Assembly: GCF_013396335.1 (NCBI RefSeq)
Contig: NZ_JABWSY010000018.1
Coordinates: forward strand, 1-64,000
Length of the DNA: 64,000 nucleotides
From: Bacillus sp. EB106-08-02-XG196
GTDB lineage: Bacteria > Bacillota > Bacilli > Bacillales > Cytobacillaceae
Direction: 5' to 3'
Position 1 is the first letter of the stretch. Each line of letters opens with the position of its first letter. Below, in pieces: positions 51,902 to 59,853 of the stretch. The translations under genes were made by a program, and so were the position numbers. The notes under the pieces were generated by a model. That model was not told the DNA's origin. It saw only the letters and a program-made list of their open reading frames with translations, and made no database searches.

Positions 51902-53038
51902 TTGTTACCTCTTGAAGGTATACGAGTCCTTGACCTCACAAGGCTTCTTCCTGGGCCCTATTGTACATTATTACTTGCTGATTACGGGGCAGATGTGATA
52001 AAGGTGGAAGACCCAAAAATCGGGGATTATGCCCGCTGGTACGAACCAAAGGTAAGCGATGATCAGAGTGCTATGTTTATCTCGCTAAACCGCAATAAAC
52101 GAAGCATAACCCTTGACCTTAAAGACGAAAAGGATATAGAGGCTTTTATTTCTTTAATCAAAACTGCTGATGTCCTGATTGAATCATTCCGACCTGGGGT
52201 TATGGATCGGCTAGGGCTCGGGTTTGAGAAATTAAAGGTACATAATCCAAAACTGATTTATTGTGCGATAACCGGTTATGGTCAATCTGGACCATATGCA
52301 AATGAAGCTGGACATGATTTGAATTTCTTGAGCTATTCGGGGCTGTTGCATTTACAAGGAGCTCCAAACGAAAAACCGCTGATTCCATCTGTTCAAATAG
52401 GTGATATTGGCGGAGGAGCATTAATGGCGGCAGTCGGAATCTTACTCGCTATAATTGAAGCGAAGAAATCGAACCGAGGTCAATTTGTGGATATCTCCAT
52501 GCTGGATGGTGCACTTTCATGGATGCATACGATTCTGCCAAACTATTGGACTACTGGTGAAATGCCAAATCGTGGGGAACTGACCTTAAACGGTGGAAAA
52601 GCATGCTATGAGATTTATAGAACAAAAGATAATCGGTACATTTCCGTTGGGGCACTTGAATATAAGTTTTGGAAGAACTTTTGTAAGGTAATCGGTAAGG
52701 AAGAACTGATAGACCAACTAGATGAACCCCTAGAACAGCAGCGCTTAATAAAGCAGGAAGTTCAAGCAGCCATCCATCAAAAAACATTAACAGAATGGCT
52801 CGAGCTTTTTGAGGGTATTGATGCCTGTATCTCTCCAGTCTTAACTCCAGAAGAACTCGCAGATCATCCACAAATTAAACATCGTCAAATGATTGAAGAT
52901 ATCACACATCCAGCGGTGGGAGTAATCAAACAAATAGGAAATCCTATTAAACTATCAAATTCAACTGTTAGCACAAGACGGAATGCTCCCGGTCTCGGGG
53001 AACATACAAATGAAATTTTGAAGGAACTAGGTTATTAG
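51902..53038 (+). CDS. Class III (CaiB/BaiF) CoA-transferase, second copy
   Basis: 378 aa, with VLDLTRLLPGPYCTLLLADYGADVIKVED at the N-terminus, RGVMDRLGLG-type loops and the probable nucleophile aspartate in VQIGDIGGGALMAAVGI near residue 165. TTG start behind AAGGAGATG. It resembles alpha-methylacyl-CoA racemase-type and CoA-transferase members equally. It opens a four-gene block with SDR, thiolase and (after a terminator) the MBL gene. Confidence 0.88.
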   Translation: MLPLEGIRVLDLTRLLPGPYCTLLLADYGADVIKVEDPKIGDYARWYEPKVSDDQSAMFISLNRNKRSITLDLKDEKDIEAFISLIKTADVLIESFRPGVMDRLGLGFEKLKVHNPKLIYCAITGYGQSGPYANEAGHDLNFLSYSGLLHLQGAPNEKPLIPSVQIGDIGGGALMAAVGILLAIIEAKKSNRGQFVDISMLDGALSWMHTILPNYWTTGEMPNRGELTLNGGKACYEIYRTKDNRYISVGALEYKFWKNFCKVIGKEELIDQLDEPLEQQRLIKQEVQAAIHQKTLTEWLELFEGIDACISPVLTPEELADHPQIKHRQMIEDITHPAVGVIKQIGNPIKLSNSTVSTRRNAPGLGEHTNEILKELGY

Positions 53039-53059
53039 AATGAGAAAGGGGATAGGAAT

Positions 53060-53827
53060 ATGAGAATACAAGATTCTATTGCTTTGGTAACGGGAGGTGC
53101 TTCGGGACTTGGAGAAGCAACAGTCCGAAATATTGTGAAAAATGGCGGGAAAGCTGCCATTTTGGACCTCTCAGAAGAAAGAGGCACCCTTCTAGCTGAA
53201 GAATTAGGGGAGAATGCTGTTTTCTTCAAAACAAATGTAACGAGCGAGGAAGATGTTCAAAATGCCATCAATTCTACAATTGCTCAATTTGGCAGCATCA
53301 ATACTGTGGTGAATTGTGCGGGTATTGCAGTTGCTGAAAAAACAGTAGGCAGAAACCAAGCACATAGTTTTGACAATTTTAAAAAGGTAATTGAAATTAA
53401 TTTAATTGGCACGTTTAATGTCATTCGCCTTGCTGCTGCCCAAATGGTGAATAATTTGCCAAATCAAGAAGGAGAAAGGGGAGTAATCATTAATACCGCC
53501 TCTGTTGCGGCCTTTGACGGTCAAATTGGTCAGGCTGCTTACAGTGCCTCTAAAGGTGGTGTGGTAGGAATGACATTGCCAATTGCACGCGACTTAGCGA
53601 AGTCTGGAATTAGAGTCATGACCATCGCACCTGGATTAATTGAAACACCACTTTTTGGTTCATTGTCTGCACAGGCTAAAGCTGCCTTGGAAACGCAGGT
53701 TCCATTCCCATCAAGACTTGGACGCCCGTCTGAGTATGCTCAATTAACTCAGTCTATCATCGAAAATGTCATGCTTAATGGGGAAACCATCCGATTAGAT
53801 GGCGCCATTCGTATGGCTCCAAGATAA
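53060..53827 (+). CDS. SDR family 3-hydroxyacyl-CoA dehydrogenase (HSD10-like)
   Basis: 255 aa short-chain dehydrogenase. Cofactor motif VTGGASGLGEA near residue 12, NCAGIA, catalytic Ser in INTASVAAFDG and Tyr-Lys in YSASKGG near residue 163. The long insertion after NAGIA-like motif and the GIRVMTIAPGLIETPLF end resemble type 10 17-beta-hydroxysteroid/2-methyl-3-hydroxyacyl-CoA dehydrogenases. It would oxidise a 3-hydroxyacyl-CoA just before thiolysis. Confidence 0.88.
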   Translation: MRIQDSIALVTGGASGLGEATVRNIVKNGGKAAILDLSEERGTLLAEELGENAVFFKTNVTSEEDVQNAINSTIAQFGSINTVVNCAGIAVAEKTVGRNQAHSFDNFKKVIEINLIGTFNVIRLAAAQMVNNLPNQEGERGVIINTASVAAFDGQIGQAAYSASKGGVVGMTLPIARDLAKSGIRVMTIAPGLIETPLFGSLSAQAKAALETQVPFPSRLGRPSEYAQLTQSIIENVMLNGETIRLDGAIRMAPR

Positions 53828-53872
53828 ATCAAAAATTTTTATCAAAAATTAAATAAATTGGAGGAAGATAAA

Positions 53873-55027
53873 ATGCGTGAAGTTGTGATTGTAGAGGGTG
53901 TTCGTACACCGGTTGGAAAAAGAAAAGGGTTATTGAGTTCAGTCCGTCCAGATGAACTGGCAGCAAAGGTATTAAAAGAATTAGTAAATCGTGCTGGTAT
54001 TTCTCCAGGAATCGTGCAGGACGTAATCTTAGGCTGTGTTTCCCAGGTGGAAGAACAAGGCCTGAATATCGCACGTACGGCAGCATTAATGGCAGACTTT
54101 CCGATTCATGTACCAGGCACTACATTAGATCGTCAATGTGGATCTGGCCAGCAAGCGATTCATTTTGCTTCCCAAGCCATTCTCAGTGGAGATATGGATA
54201 TTGTCATCGCGGGCGGGGTTGAAAGCATGACACGCGTTCCACTTGGAGCTTCACGTCAAAAGTCAGGCTGGAGTGAAACCCTTACTTCTAAATATGAAAT
54301 GATTCACCAAGGCTTATCTGCGGAAAGAATTGCGGATCAATGGGGATTTACACGCACTCAGTTAGATGAATTTTCAGTTGAAAGCCATAATCGTGCACTA
54401 ATTGCACAAGAAGAAGGTAGATTTGACAGAGAAATTATGCCTTTAGAGGTAACACTAGAGGACGGAAGTACAGTTGTTCTGAAACAGGATGAAGGACCGC
54501 GTAAAGGGTCTACTATTGAAAAATTAGCTACGCTAAATACAGTCTTTAAAGAAGACGGAAAAATCCATGCAGGAAACGCAAGCCAAATGAGTGACGGTGC
54601 TGCCGCTGTGCTATTAATGTCACGTGAAAAAGCGGAGGAATTAGGACTTAAACCGCGATTCCGTATTGTTGCACGTTCCGTAGTTGGATCTGATCCAACA
54701 TTAATGCTGACTGGTCCAATTGAGGCGGCTAGACAGGTTTTAGCAAAAGCTGGGCTGACAATTGAGGATATGGACACCTACGAAGTAAACGAAGCGTTTG
54801 CTCCCGTACCTATGTGCTGGTTGGAAGAAATTAAAGCTGATCCGAAGAAATTGAATCCAAATGGAGGAGCCATTGCCCTAGGACACCCACTTGGGGCAAC
54901 AGGTGCAAAATTGATGATTTCGATGATGCATGAACTAGAAAGAACAGGCGGCCGTTATGGATTACAGGCAATTTGTGAAGGCGGCGGTATGGCAAACGGA
55001 ACGATTATTGAAAGAATCAGTGAGTGA
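53873..55027 (+). CDS. Thiolase (acetyl-CoA acyltransferase)
   Basis: 384 aa. Active-site cysteine in LDRQCGSGQQA near residue 88, NEAFAPVP, GHPLGATGAK and the second cysteine in CEGGGMANG near the C-terminus are all present, so it should be a working thiolase. The start at 53858 (TTG) would run through the ribosome site; ATG 53873 behind GGAGGAAG is used. It cleaves the 3-oxoacyl-CoA formed by the preceding SDR. A strong terminator follows. Confidence 0.94.
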   Translation: MREVVIVEGVRTPVGKRKGLLSSVRPDELAAKVLKELVNRAGISPGIVQDVILGCVSQVEEQGLNIARTAALMADFPIHVPGTTLDRQCGSGQQAIHFASQAILSGDMDIVIAGGVESMTRVPLGASRQKSGWSETLTSKYEMIHQGLSAERIADQWGFTRTQLDEFSVESHNRALIAQEEGRFDREIMPLEVTLEDGSTVVLKQDEGPRKGSTIEKLATLNTVFKEDGKIHAGNASQMSDGAAAVLLMSREKAEELGLKPRFRIVARSVVGSDPTLMLTGPIEAARQVLAKAGLTIEDMDTYEVNEAFAPVPMCWLEEIKADPKKLNPNGGAIALGHPLGATGAKLMISMMHELERTGGRYGLQAICEGGGMANGTIIERISE

Positions 55028-55038
55028 GAAATAGGTAG

Positions 55039-55082
55039 GGAATAAGCAGCAAAAGAGTCCATTTTGCTGCTTATTCCTTTTT
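55039..55082 (+). terminator. Intrinsic terminator after the thiolase gene
   Basis: 16-bp perfect stem (55039-55054 with 55062-55077), 7-nt loop and T-tract. Confidence 0.92.
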
Positions 55083-55120
55083 AAAGATTACAAGAAAATG
55101 AGAGAGAGGAGAAGTGTTTT

Positions 55121-56059
55121 TTGTTAAATGAAATAGGTGTAACACAAGTCACCATCCCGCTGCCTTTTCGGCTAAATCATGTAAATTGCTTTATAGCAGA
55201 AGGTACTAGAGGATGGACTATCATCGATGCAGGATTAAATAATGAAGTATCTAGGGATATTTGGGGACCTATCATAGAAAAACATGATGTTACCGATATT
55301 ATCCTAACACATTACCATCCCGATCATTTTGGGTATGCTGGTTCCCTCCAACAGCTTACAAATGCAGATGTATGGATGTCTGAAATTGACGCAGAGGCTG
55401 GATTAACTTATTGGGAACCAGATTCGATAAATGTTGTAAATGACAACTATGACAGGTGCGGCCTTCCTGAAAATTTATCTCAGGTGTTAACGACTGATGA
55501 AAAAAGCTTTAACGCGCAAGTAAAACCATATCCAACTATTCAACATTACCTAGAAGAAGGAATGAAAATCGTATTCGGCAAATACGAATATGAAGTTATT
55601 TTTACACCGGGACATTCTGATGGGTTAATCACTTTGTTTAATAAAGAGAATAGTATCTTATTTTCAACCGATCATATTTTACCAAGAATTTCACCAAATA
55701 TTTCATACTGGTTCCGTGGTAATCGAAATCCACTACAATCGTTTATGACATCGTTGGAAAAAATTAAAGCTTTGGACGTTGAATATGTGATTCCTTCTCA
55801 TGGGAAGCCATTTAGAAATGCCAATCAAAGAATAGAAGAATTAATGGCACACCATCTTGAAAGATTAGCGGAGACATATGATGCTATTAAGCAGCCAGCA
55901 ACCATCTATGAGGTTAATCAACAGTTATTTCGAAATTTAAATATCCATGAAACTCGCTTTGCTGTTGGGGAAACACTTGCTCACTTGGAGTATTTATATT
56001 TAAACCACCAATGTAAAAAATTTCTTCAGGATGGTACATGGTATTATGAGAGTATTTAA
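55121..56059 (+). CDS. MBL-fold metallo-hydrolase
   Basis: 312 aa. Metal motif LTHYHPDHFG (HxHxDH) near residue 67, the second-metal TPGHSDGL near residue 165, STDHILP and the C-terminal SHGKPF. The C-terminal extension after residue 240 (helical, TYDAIKQPATIYEVNQQLF) is like LACTB2/winged-helix MBL proteins annotated as thioesterase or ribonuclease. Position behind the thiolase fits hydrolysis of an acyl-CoA or lactone. TTG start behind GAGAGGAG. Confidence 0.82.
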   Translation: MLNEIGVTQVTIPLPFRLNHVNCFIAEGTRGWTIIDAGLNNEVSRDIWGPIIEKHDVTDIILTHYHPDHFGYAGSLQQLTNADVWMSEIDAEAGLTYWEPDSINVVNDNYDRCGLPENLSQVLTTDEKSFNAQVKPYPTIQHYLEEGMKIVFGKYEYEVIFTPGHSDGLITLFNKENSILFSTDHILPRISPNISYWFRGNRNPLQSFMTSLEKIKALDVEYVIPSHGKPFRNANQRIEELMAHHLERLAETYDAIKQPATIYEVNQQLFRNLNIHETRFAVGETLAHLEYLYLNHQCKKFLQDGTWYYESI

Positions 56060-56065
56060 TATCAA

Positions 56066-56090
56066 AGGGTGTCCCGAAAATGGACACCCT
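56066..56090. terminator. Hairpin between convergent MBL and XRE-cupin genes
   Basis: Stem AGGGTGTCC / GGACACCCT with a 7-nt loop. It has no real T-tract on the plus strand; on the minus strand TTTGATATT follows. Probable weak bidirectional terminator. Confidence 0.55.
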
Positions 56091-56101
56091 GCCTATAATC
56101 A

Positions 56102-56638
56102 TTATTGTTCTTTGTTCGAGTAAACTGCAATCAACACAACCGCTTTACAATCCCCGATATTTTTCACTGTGTGTGGAACACTTGCATTCCAGCTAAAGGA
56201 GTCACCTTCTTCTAAAATAGCAGAATCTTCCCCTTGCTCCGCTAAAACTTTCCCTTCTAGCACTAAATGACATTCTTCCCCTTCATGCGCATGTGCGTCT
56301 CCGATAGAAGCTCCTGGTGGAAACTCCACACTCCTTAAGCTCAAACCACCCATAGAAGATATATTCTCAATTTTTAACTGATTAAACGTAGTCGTTGTCC
56401 TAGAATCTTTTCTAACGACGCGTAAATGTTGTTTTTTTTCTAATAATAAGTAGGGTAAAGGAATTTCTAAATAGCTGGCAATGGTTTGCAGAGTACTAAT
56501 AGAGGGAGAGGTGTTATTGTTTTCTACATTACTGATAAATCCTTTTGATAGGCCAGTCCCTTCACACATTTGAGCGATTGTGATTTTTTTTCGATTTCTT
56601 ATTGCACGAATTTTTGCGCCGATATCCAGTTTGATCAC
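56102..56638 (-). CDS. XRE-family regulator with cupin sensor domain
   Basis: 178 aa. HTH_3 domain over about residues 8-62 (IAQMCEGTGLSKGFISNVENN) followed by a cupin domain (HAHEGEECHLVLEGKVLAEQ, SVPHTVKN) that presents metal or ligand-binding histidines and glutamates. It is divergent from the esterase-DoxX-dioxygenase operon and the 189-bp gap between them contains inverted repeats, so it probably controls that operon and itself. Confidence 0.9.
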   Translation of the reverse strand: MIKLDIGAKIRAIRNRKKITIAQMCEGTGLSKGFISNVENNNTSPSISTLQTIASYLEIPLPYLLLEKKQHLRVVRKDSRTTTTFNQLKIENISSMGGLSLRSVEFPPGASIGDAHAHEGEECHLVLEGKVLAEQGEDSAILEEGDSFSWNASVPHTVKNIGDCKAVVLIAVYSNKEQ

Positions 56639-56651
56639 CCTTTATGGTTTC

Positions 56652-56678
56652 CTAATATAGAACATATTTATATATTAG
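56652..56678. promoter_or_regulatory. Operator candidate in the XRE/esterase divergent region
   Basis: CTAATATA and TATATTAG form a perfect inverted repeat with an 11-bp spacer. Related half-sites TTCATATTA (56734-56742) and TAATATGAA (56776-56784) form a second inverted pair, centres 42 bp apart. All lie around the promoter of the divergent operon. Confidence 0.45.
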
Positions 56679-56689
56679 CAAAAATACTA

Positions 56690-56719
56690 TTGACAATCCA
56701 CAAGATTCGCTGTTATCCT
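56690..56719 (+). promoter_or_regulatory. Promoter of the esterase-DoxX-dioxygenase operon
   Basis: TTGACA (56690-56695) and TATCCT (56714-56719) with an 18-bp spacer. It leaves a leader of about 100 nt before ATG 56828. Confidence 0.6.
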
Positions 56720-56827
56720 ATAAGCAACAAATGTTCATATTAAAAAACATTTTATTTTTTTGTATATGTGTTTACTAATATGAATCTTTATTAACTATTA
56801 AAATACTTAAAGAAAGGAATGAAATAT

Positions 56828-57472
56828 ATGAATGCACCTATGATTTATGAGCTTCGCCGTCCAAACAATATCGATCCTGCTAAAAAATATCCTGCGTTGT
56901 TTATTATGCATGGAATTGGCAGTAATGAACAAAACATGCTTTCTTTGGTAAATGGGTTAGAAGAACAGTTTTACATTTTTAGTATTCGCGGTCATCTCGC
57001 TCAACCGCCAGGGTTTGCTTATTTCACCATTCAAGGATACGGAAAACCACACCGGGAAGTGTTCGATGAAGGTGTAAGTAAGCTCACGGGCTTTATTGAT
57101 TATGCTTCCGAACAGTATCCGCTTGATACATCTCATTTATACTTGTTAGGTTTTAGTCAAGGTGCGATTTTAGCCATGACGCTAGGCTTAACATTAGGAA
57201 GTAAAATAAAAGGAATTGTTGCACTAAGTGGTTACATTCCTGCTTTCGTAAAAGAAGAGTATACGATCAAGCCTGTGGATGAAGTATCACTATTTATCTC
57301 ACACGGGGAAATGGATCAAGTTCTTCCATTCGAATGGGGACTCACCAATAACGAATATTTCCGTCAATTAGGTGCTAAAGTAACTTTTAACACCTATCCA
57401 GAAGGACATAGTGTTTCATTGAAAAACCATCAAGATTTTACAAACTGGTTATTACAAGATATAGAAAACTAA
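56828..57472 (+). CDS. Phospholipase/carboxylesterase-type alpha/beta hydrolase (MhqD-like)
   Basis: 214 aa. The oxyanion segment FIMHGIGSNEQNM, the nucleophile serine in LLGFSQGAIL near residue 114, the acid in HGEMDQVLP and the histidine in YPEGHSVS complete the triad. This is the family of B. subtilis MhqD, part of the MhqR quinone-resistance regulon. ATG 56828 is 9 bp behind AAAGGA; ATG 56819 is too close. First gene of a three-gene operon. Confidence 0.85.
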   Translation: MNAPMIYELRRPNNIDPAKKYPALFIMHGIGSNEQNMLSLVNGLEEQFYIFSIRGHLAQPPGFAYFTIQGYGKPHREVFDEGVSKLTGFIDYASEQYPLDTSHLYLLGFSQGAILAMTLGLTLGSKIKGIVALSGYIPAFVKEEYTIKPVDEVSLFISHGEMDQVLPFEWGLTNNEYFRQLGAKVTFNTYPEGHSVSLKNHQDFTNWLLQDIEN

Positions 57473-57498
57473 TTTATTTAAGGAGAGGTAGAAAAAAG

Positions 57499-57918
57499 AT
57501 GAAAAAATTTGAGGCAAGTACATTAATTTTACGTTTAGTATTAGGGGTTACGTTTTTTATCCATGGTTTAGTGAAATTCCAAGGAGGAATTGAAAATATC
57601 GTTGGCTGGTTTGATTCCATCGGCTTACCAGGTGTTCTTGCCTATGCTGTTGCTTTGTTAGAAATGGTTGGTGGACTTGCATTATTGGTTGGGTTCGGAA
57701 GCAGAATTGTATCAGCATTATTGGTATTATTAATGCTTGGAGCAATTGTCAAAGGGAAATTAGCAGTCGGATTTTTAGGTAATGGTCAAGGGGCTGGCTG
57801 GGAATTAGATTTAGCATTACTAGTTATCGCATTATTTATTGCGATTAATGACAGCAAAATGTTCGCTTTAGATAAAGTGCTATTTAAAGGTCAAAAAAAC
57901 ACGCCACAATCACTATAA
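57499..57918 (+). CDS. DoxX family membrane protein
   Basis: 139 aa with four transmembrane helices (ILRLVLGVTFFIHGLVKF, VLAYAVALLEMVGGLALLVGF, IVSALLVLLMLGAIV, WELDLALLVIALFIAI). DoxX proteins such as MhqP/CatD of B. subtilis are found with dioxygenases and hydrolases in quinone and catechol defence. It lies between the esterase and the dioxygenase. Confidence 0.9.
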   Translation: MKKFEASTLILRLVLGVTFFIHGLVKFQGGIENIVGWFDSIGLPGVLAYAVALLEMVGGLALLVGFGSRIVSALLVLLMLGAIVKGKLAVGFLGNGQGAGWELDLALLVIALFIAINDSKMFALDKVLFKGQKNTPQSL

Positions 57919-57937
57919 TACAGGAGGGAAAAGTACA

Positions 57938-58717
57938 ATGATGCCATCACTCTTTATCGCTCATGGTGCACCATTGCTTGCGGTTGAAAACAATGAGTAT
58001 ACTCAATTTTTAAATCAACTGGGAAAGTCTTTACCTCGCCCAAAGGCCATTGTTTTATTTTCAGCCCATTGGGAGTCTAGAGCACAAAAAGTAAGCGAAG
58101 TAGACCAATATGACACCATTTATGATTTCGGTGGATTCGACCCAGCACTATATACAATTAAATATCCAGCACAAGGTTCAAAGGAAATCTCTAATGAAAT
58201 AATTGATTTATTCAAAGAAAATGGAATTCCTTTTGATGTAGAATCAAAACGCGGCTTGGATCATGGTGCATGGGTTGTACTTCGTTTACTTTACCCAAAT
58301 GCAGATGTTCCTGTTATAGCAATGTCTGTTAACCCTGCTCTTACTCCGGAAGAACAATATAAAATTGGAAAATCACTGGCTGCATTGCGTGCTAAAGATG
58401 TTTTAATCATTGGCAGCGGAGGAACTGTTCATAATTTGAGAGCCGTGAATTTTGCAGACAATGGACATATTGACCAATGGGCAATAGAGTTTGATGATTG
58501 GTTAGCCCATCATCTTCATACTTGGGACACGGATTCATTGTTTAAGTATGATTCACTTGCTCCGAATGCACAATATGCTGTACCTCCATATGGAAACGAA
58601 CACTTTGTTCCAATTTTTTACGCCATGGGGGCAGCAGATGATAACAAAGAAGCGAAGCTATTACATCGCAGCTACAGATATGGAAACCTAAGCCATAGCG
58701 TATGGCAATTTGGTTGA
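57938..58717 (+). CDS. DODA-type extradiol dioxygenase family protein
   Basis: 259 aa of the LigB/class III ring-cleaving dioxygenase superfamily (4,5-DOPA dioxygenase type). Metal ligand histidines lie in FIAHGAPLLAVE near residue 7 and FSAHWESRA near residue 42; other family landmarks are DHGAWVVLRLLYP near residue 108, GSGGTVHNLR near residue 163 and the C-terminal HRSYRYGNLSHSVWQFG. The substrate is probably a catechol. Co-transcribed with the esterase and DoxX genes. Confidence 0.9.
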   Translation: MMPSLFIAHGAPLLAVENNEYTQFLNQLGKSLPRPKAIVLFSAHWESRAQKVSEVDQYDTIYDFGGFDPALYTIKYPAQGSKEISNEIIDLFKENGIPFDVESKRGLDHGAWVVLRLLYPNADVPVIAMSVNPALTPEEQYKIGKSLAALRAKDVLIIGSGGTVHNLRAVNFADNGHIDQWAIEFDDWLAHHLHTWDTDSLFKYDSLAPNAQYAVPPYGNEHFVPIFYAMGAADDNKEAKLLHRSYRYGNLSHSVWQFG

Positions 58718-58724
58718 TAGTCAA

Positions 58725-58759
58725 AAATAACACTAACTCAGCGTTAGTGTTATTTTTTT
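58725..58759 (+). terminator. Intrinsic terminator after the dioxygenase
   Basis: Stem AAATAACACTAAC / GTTAGTGTTATTT with a 5-nt loop and T-tract. Confidence 0.9.
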
Positions 58760-58863
58760 ACAAGTTAGAATAATTCTTATCAATTGAAACATATGGAGGA
58801 TTATTGATATAATTATTCGGGTAATAATATAAGTAATGTATAAAAGTTAATAAGGTGGTAAAT

Positions 58864-59811
58864 ATGAATCAAGAGTTTAGAGTGTTATTGTATTATAAAT
58901 ATGTCACGATAGAGAATCCTGAAGAAGTGCAGCAAGAGCATCTTGAGTTTTGTACTGAGTTAGGATTAAAGGGCCGGATTATTATAGCAGCAGAAGGTAT
59001 AAACGGTACTGTTTCAGGTACACCTGAGCAAACGGACGCCTATATGAAATGGATGGATGAGCACCCTCTATTTGCAGGGACCATCTTTAAAATTGATGAA
59101 GCAACTGAACATGCTTTCAAAAAAATGCGTGTGCGTCTAAGAGCAGAGCTTGTTACATTACGTCTAGAAGACGATGTTGATCCTCATGTTACAACAGGAA
59201 AGCACTTAAAACCGAAAGAGTTTTTCGAAGCTATGCAAAGAGAAGATACTGTTGTGATTGATGCTCGAAATGACTATGAATACGATTTAGGTCATTTTAG
59301 AGGTGCAGTACGCCCGGATATATTAAATTTCCGTGATTTGCCTGACTGGATTAGAGAAAATAAACAAGAATTCGAAGGGAAAAAGATTCTTACTTATTGC
59401 ACAGGTGGTATTCGTTGTGAAAAATTTTCAGGCTGGCTACTAAATGAAGGCTTTGAAGATGTATCACAATTAGAAGGTGGAATCGTAACGTACGGCAAAG
59501 ACCCAGAGGTTCAAGGAGAATTATGGGATGGTCAGCTCTATGTGTTTGATAAGCGTATCAGCGTTCCTGTAAATCAAAAGGAGCATGTAGTTGTCGGGAA
59601 GGATTATTTCACCGGTGAGCCTTGTGAGCGTTATGTAAACTGTGCAAATCCTGAATGTAACAAAAAGATTCTTTGCTTTGAGGAAAATGAACACCGTCAT
59701 TTACGGAGCTGTTCTCATGAATGTAGAACACATCCACGAAATCGATATGTTGCTCAGCATGGGTTAACGGAAGAAGAAGTAAATGAAAGATTAATGAACC
59801 TACAAGCATAA
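58864..59811 (+). CDS. trhO: tRNA uridine(34) hydroxylase TrhO (rhodanese family)
   Basis: 315 aa. TrhO makes 5-hydroxyuridine at the tRNA wobble position using O2. An N-terminal acylphosphatase-like domain (residues 1-95), a rhodanese domain with the catalytic cysteine loop CTGGIRC near residue 183, and a C-terminal cysteine-rich zinc-like segment (CANPECNKKILC, SCSHEC) match YbfQ/YceA proteins. GTG 58855 opens the frame but AAGGTGG is spaced for ATG 58864. Single gene. Confidence 0.93.
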   Translation: MNQEFRVLLYYKYVTIENPEEVQQEHLEFCTELGLKGRIIIAAEGINGTVSGTPEQTDAYMKWMDEHPLFAGTIFKIDEATEHAFKKMRVRLRAELVTLRLEDDVDPHVTTGKHLKPKEFFEAMQREDTVVIDARNDYEYDLGHFRGAVRPDILNFRDLPDWIRENKQEFEGKKILTYCTGGIRCEKFSGWLLNEGFEDVSQLEGGIVTYGKDPEVQGELWDGQLYVFDKRISVPVNQKEHVVVGKDYFTGEPCERYVNCANPECNKKILCFEENEHRHLRSCSHECRTHPRNRYVAQHGLTEEEVNERLMNLQA

Positions 59812-59815
59812 AAGA

Positions 59816-59852
59816 AAGGCTGCATACTCAAGATAAGAGTGTGCAGCCTTTT
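59816..59852. terminator. Bidirectional terminator between trhO and the GH18 gene
   Basis: Stem AAAGGCTGCAYACTC / GAGTGTGCAGCCTTT with one mismatch (T:G), and T-runs on both strands. It separates two convergent genes. Confidence 0.88.
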
Positions 59853-59853
59853 G

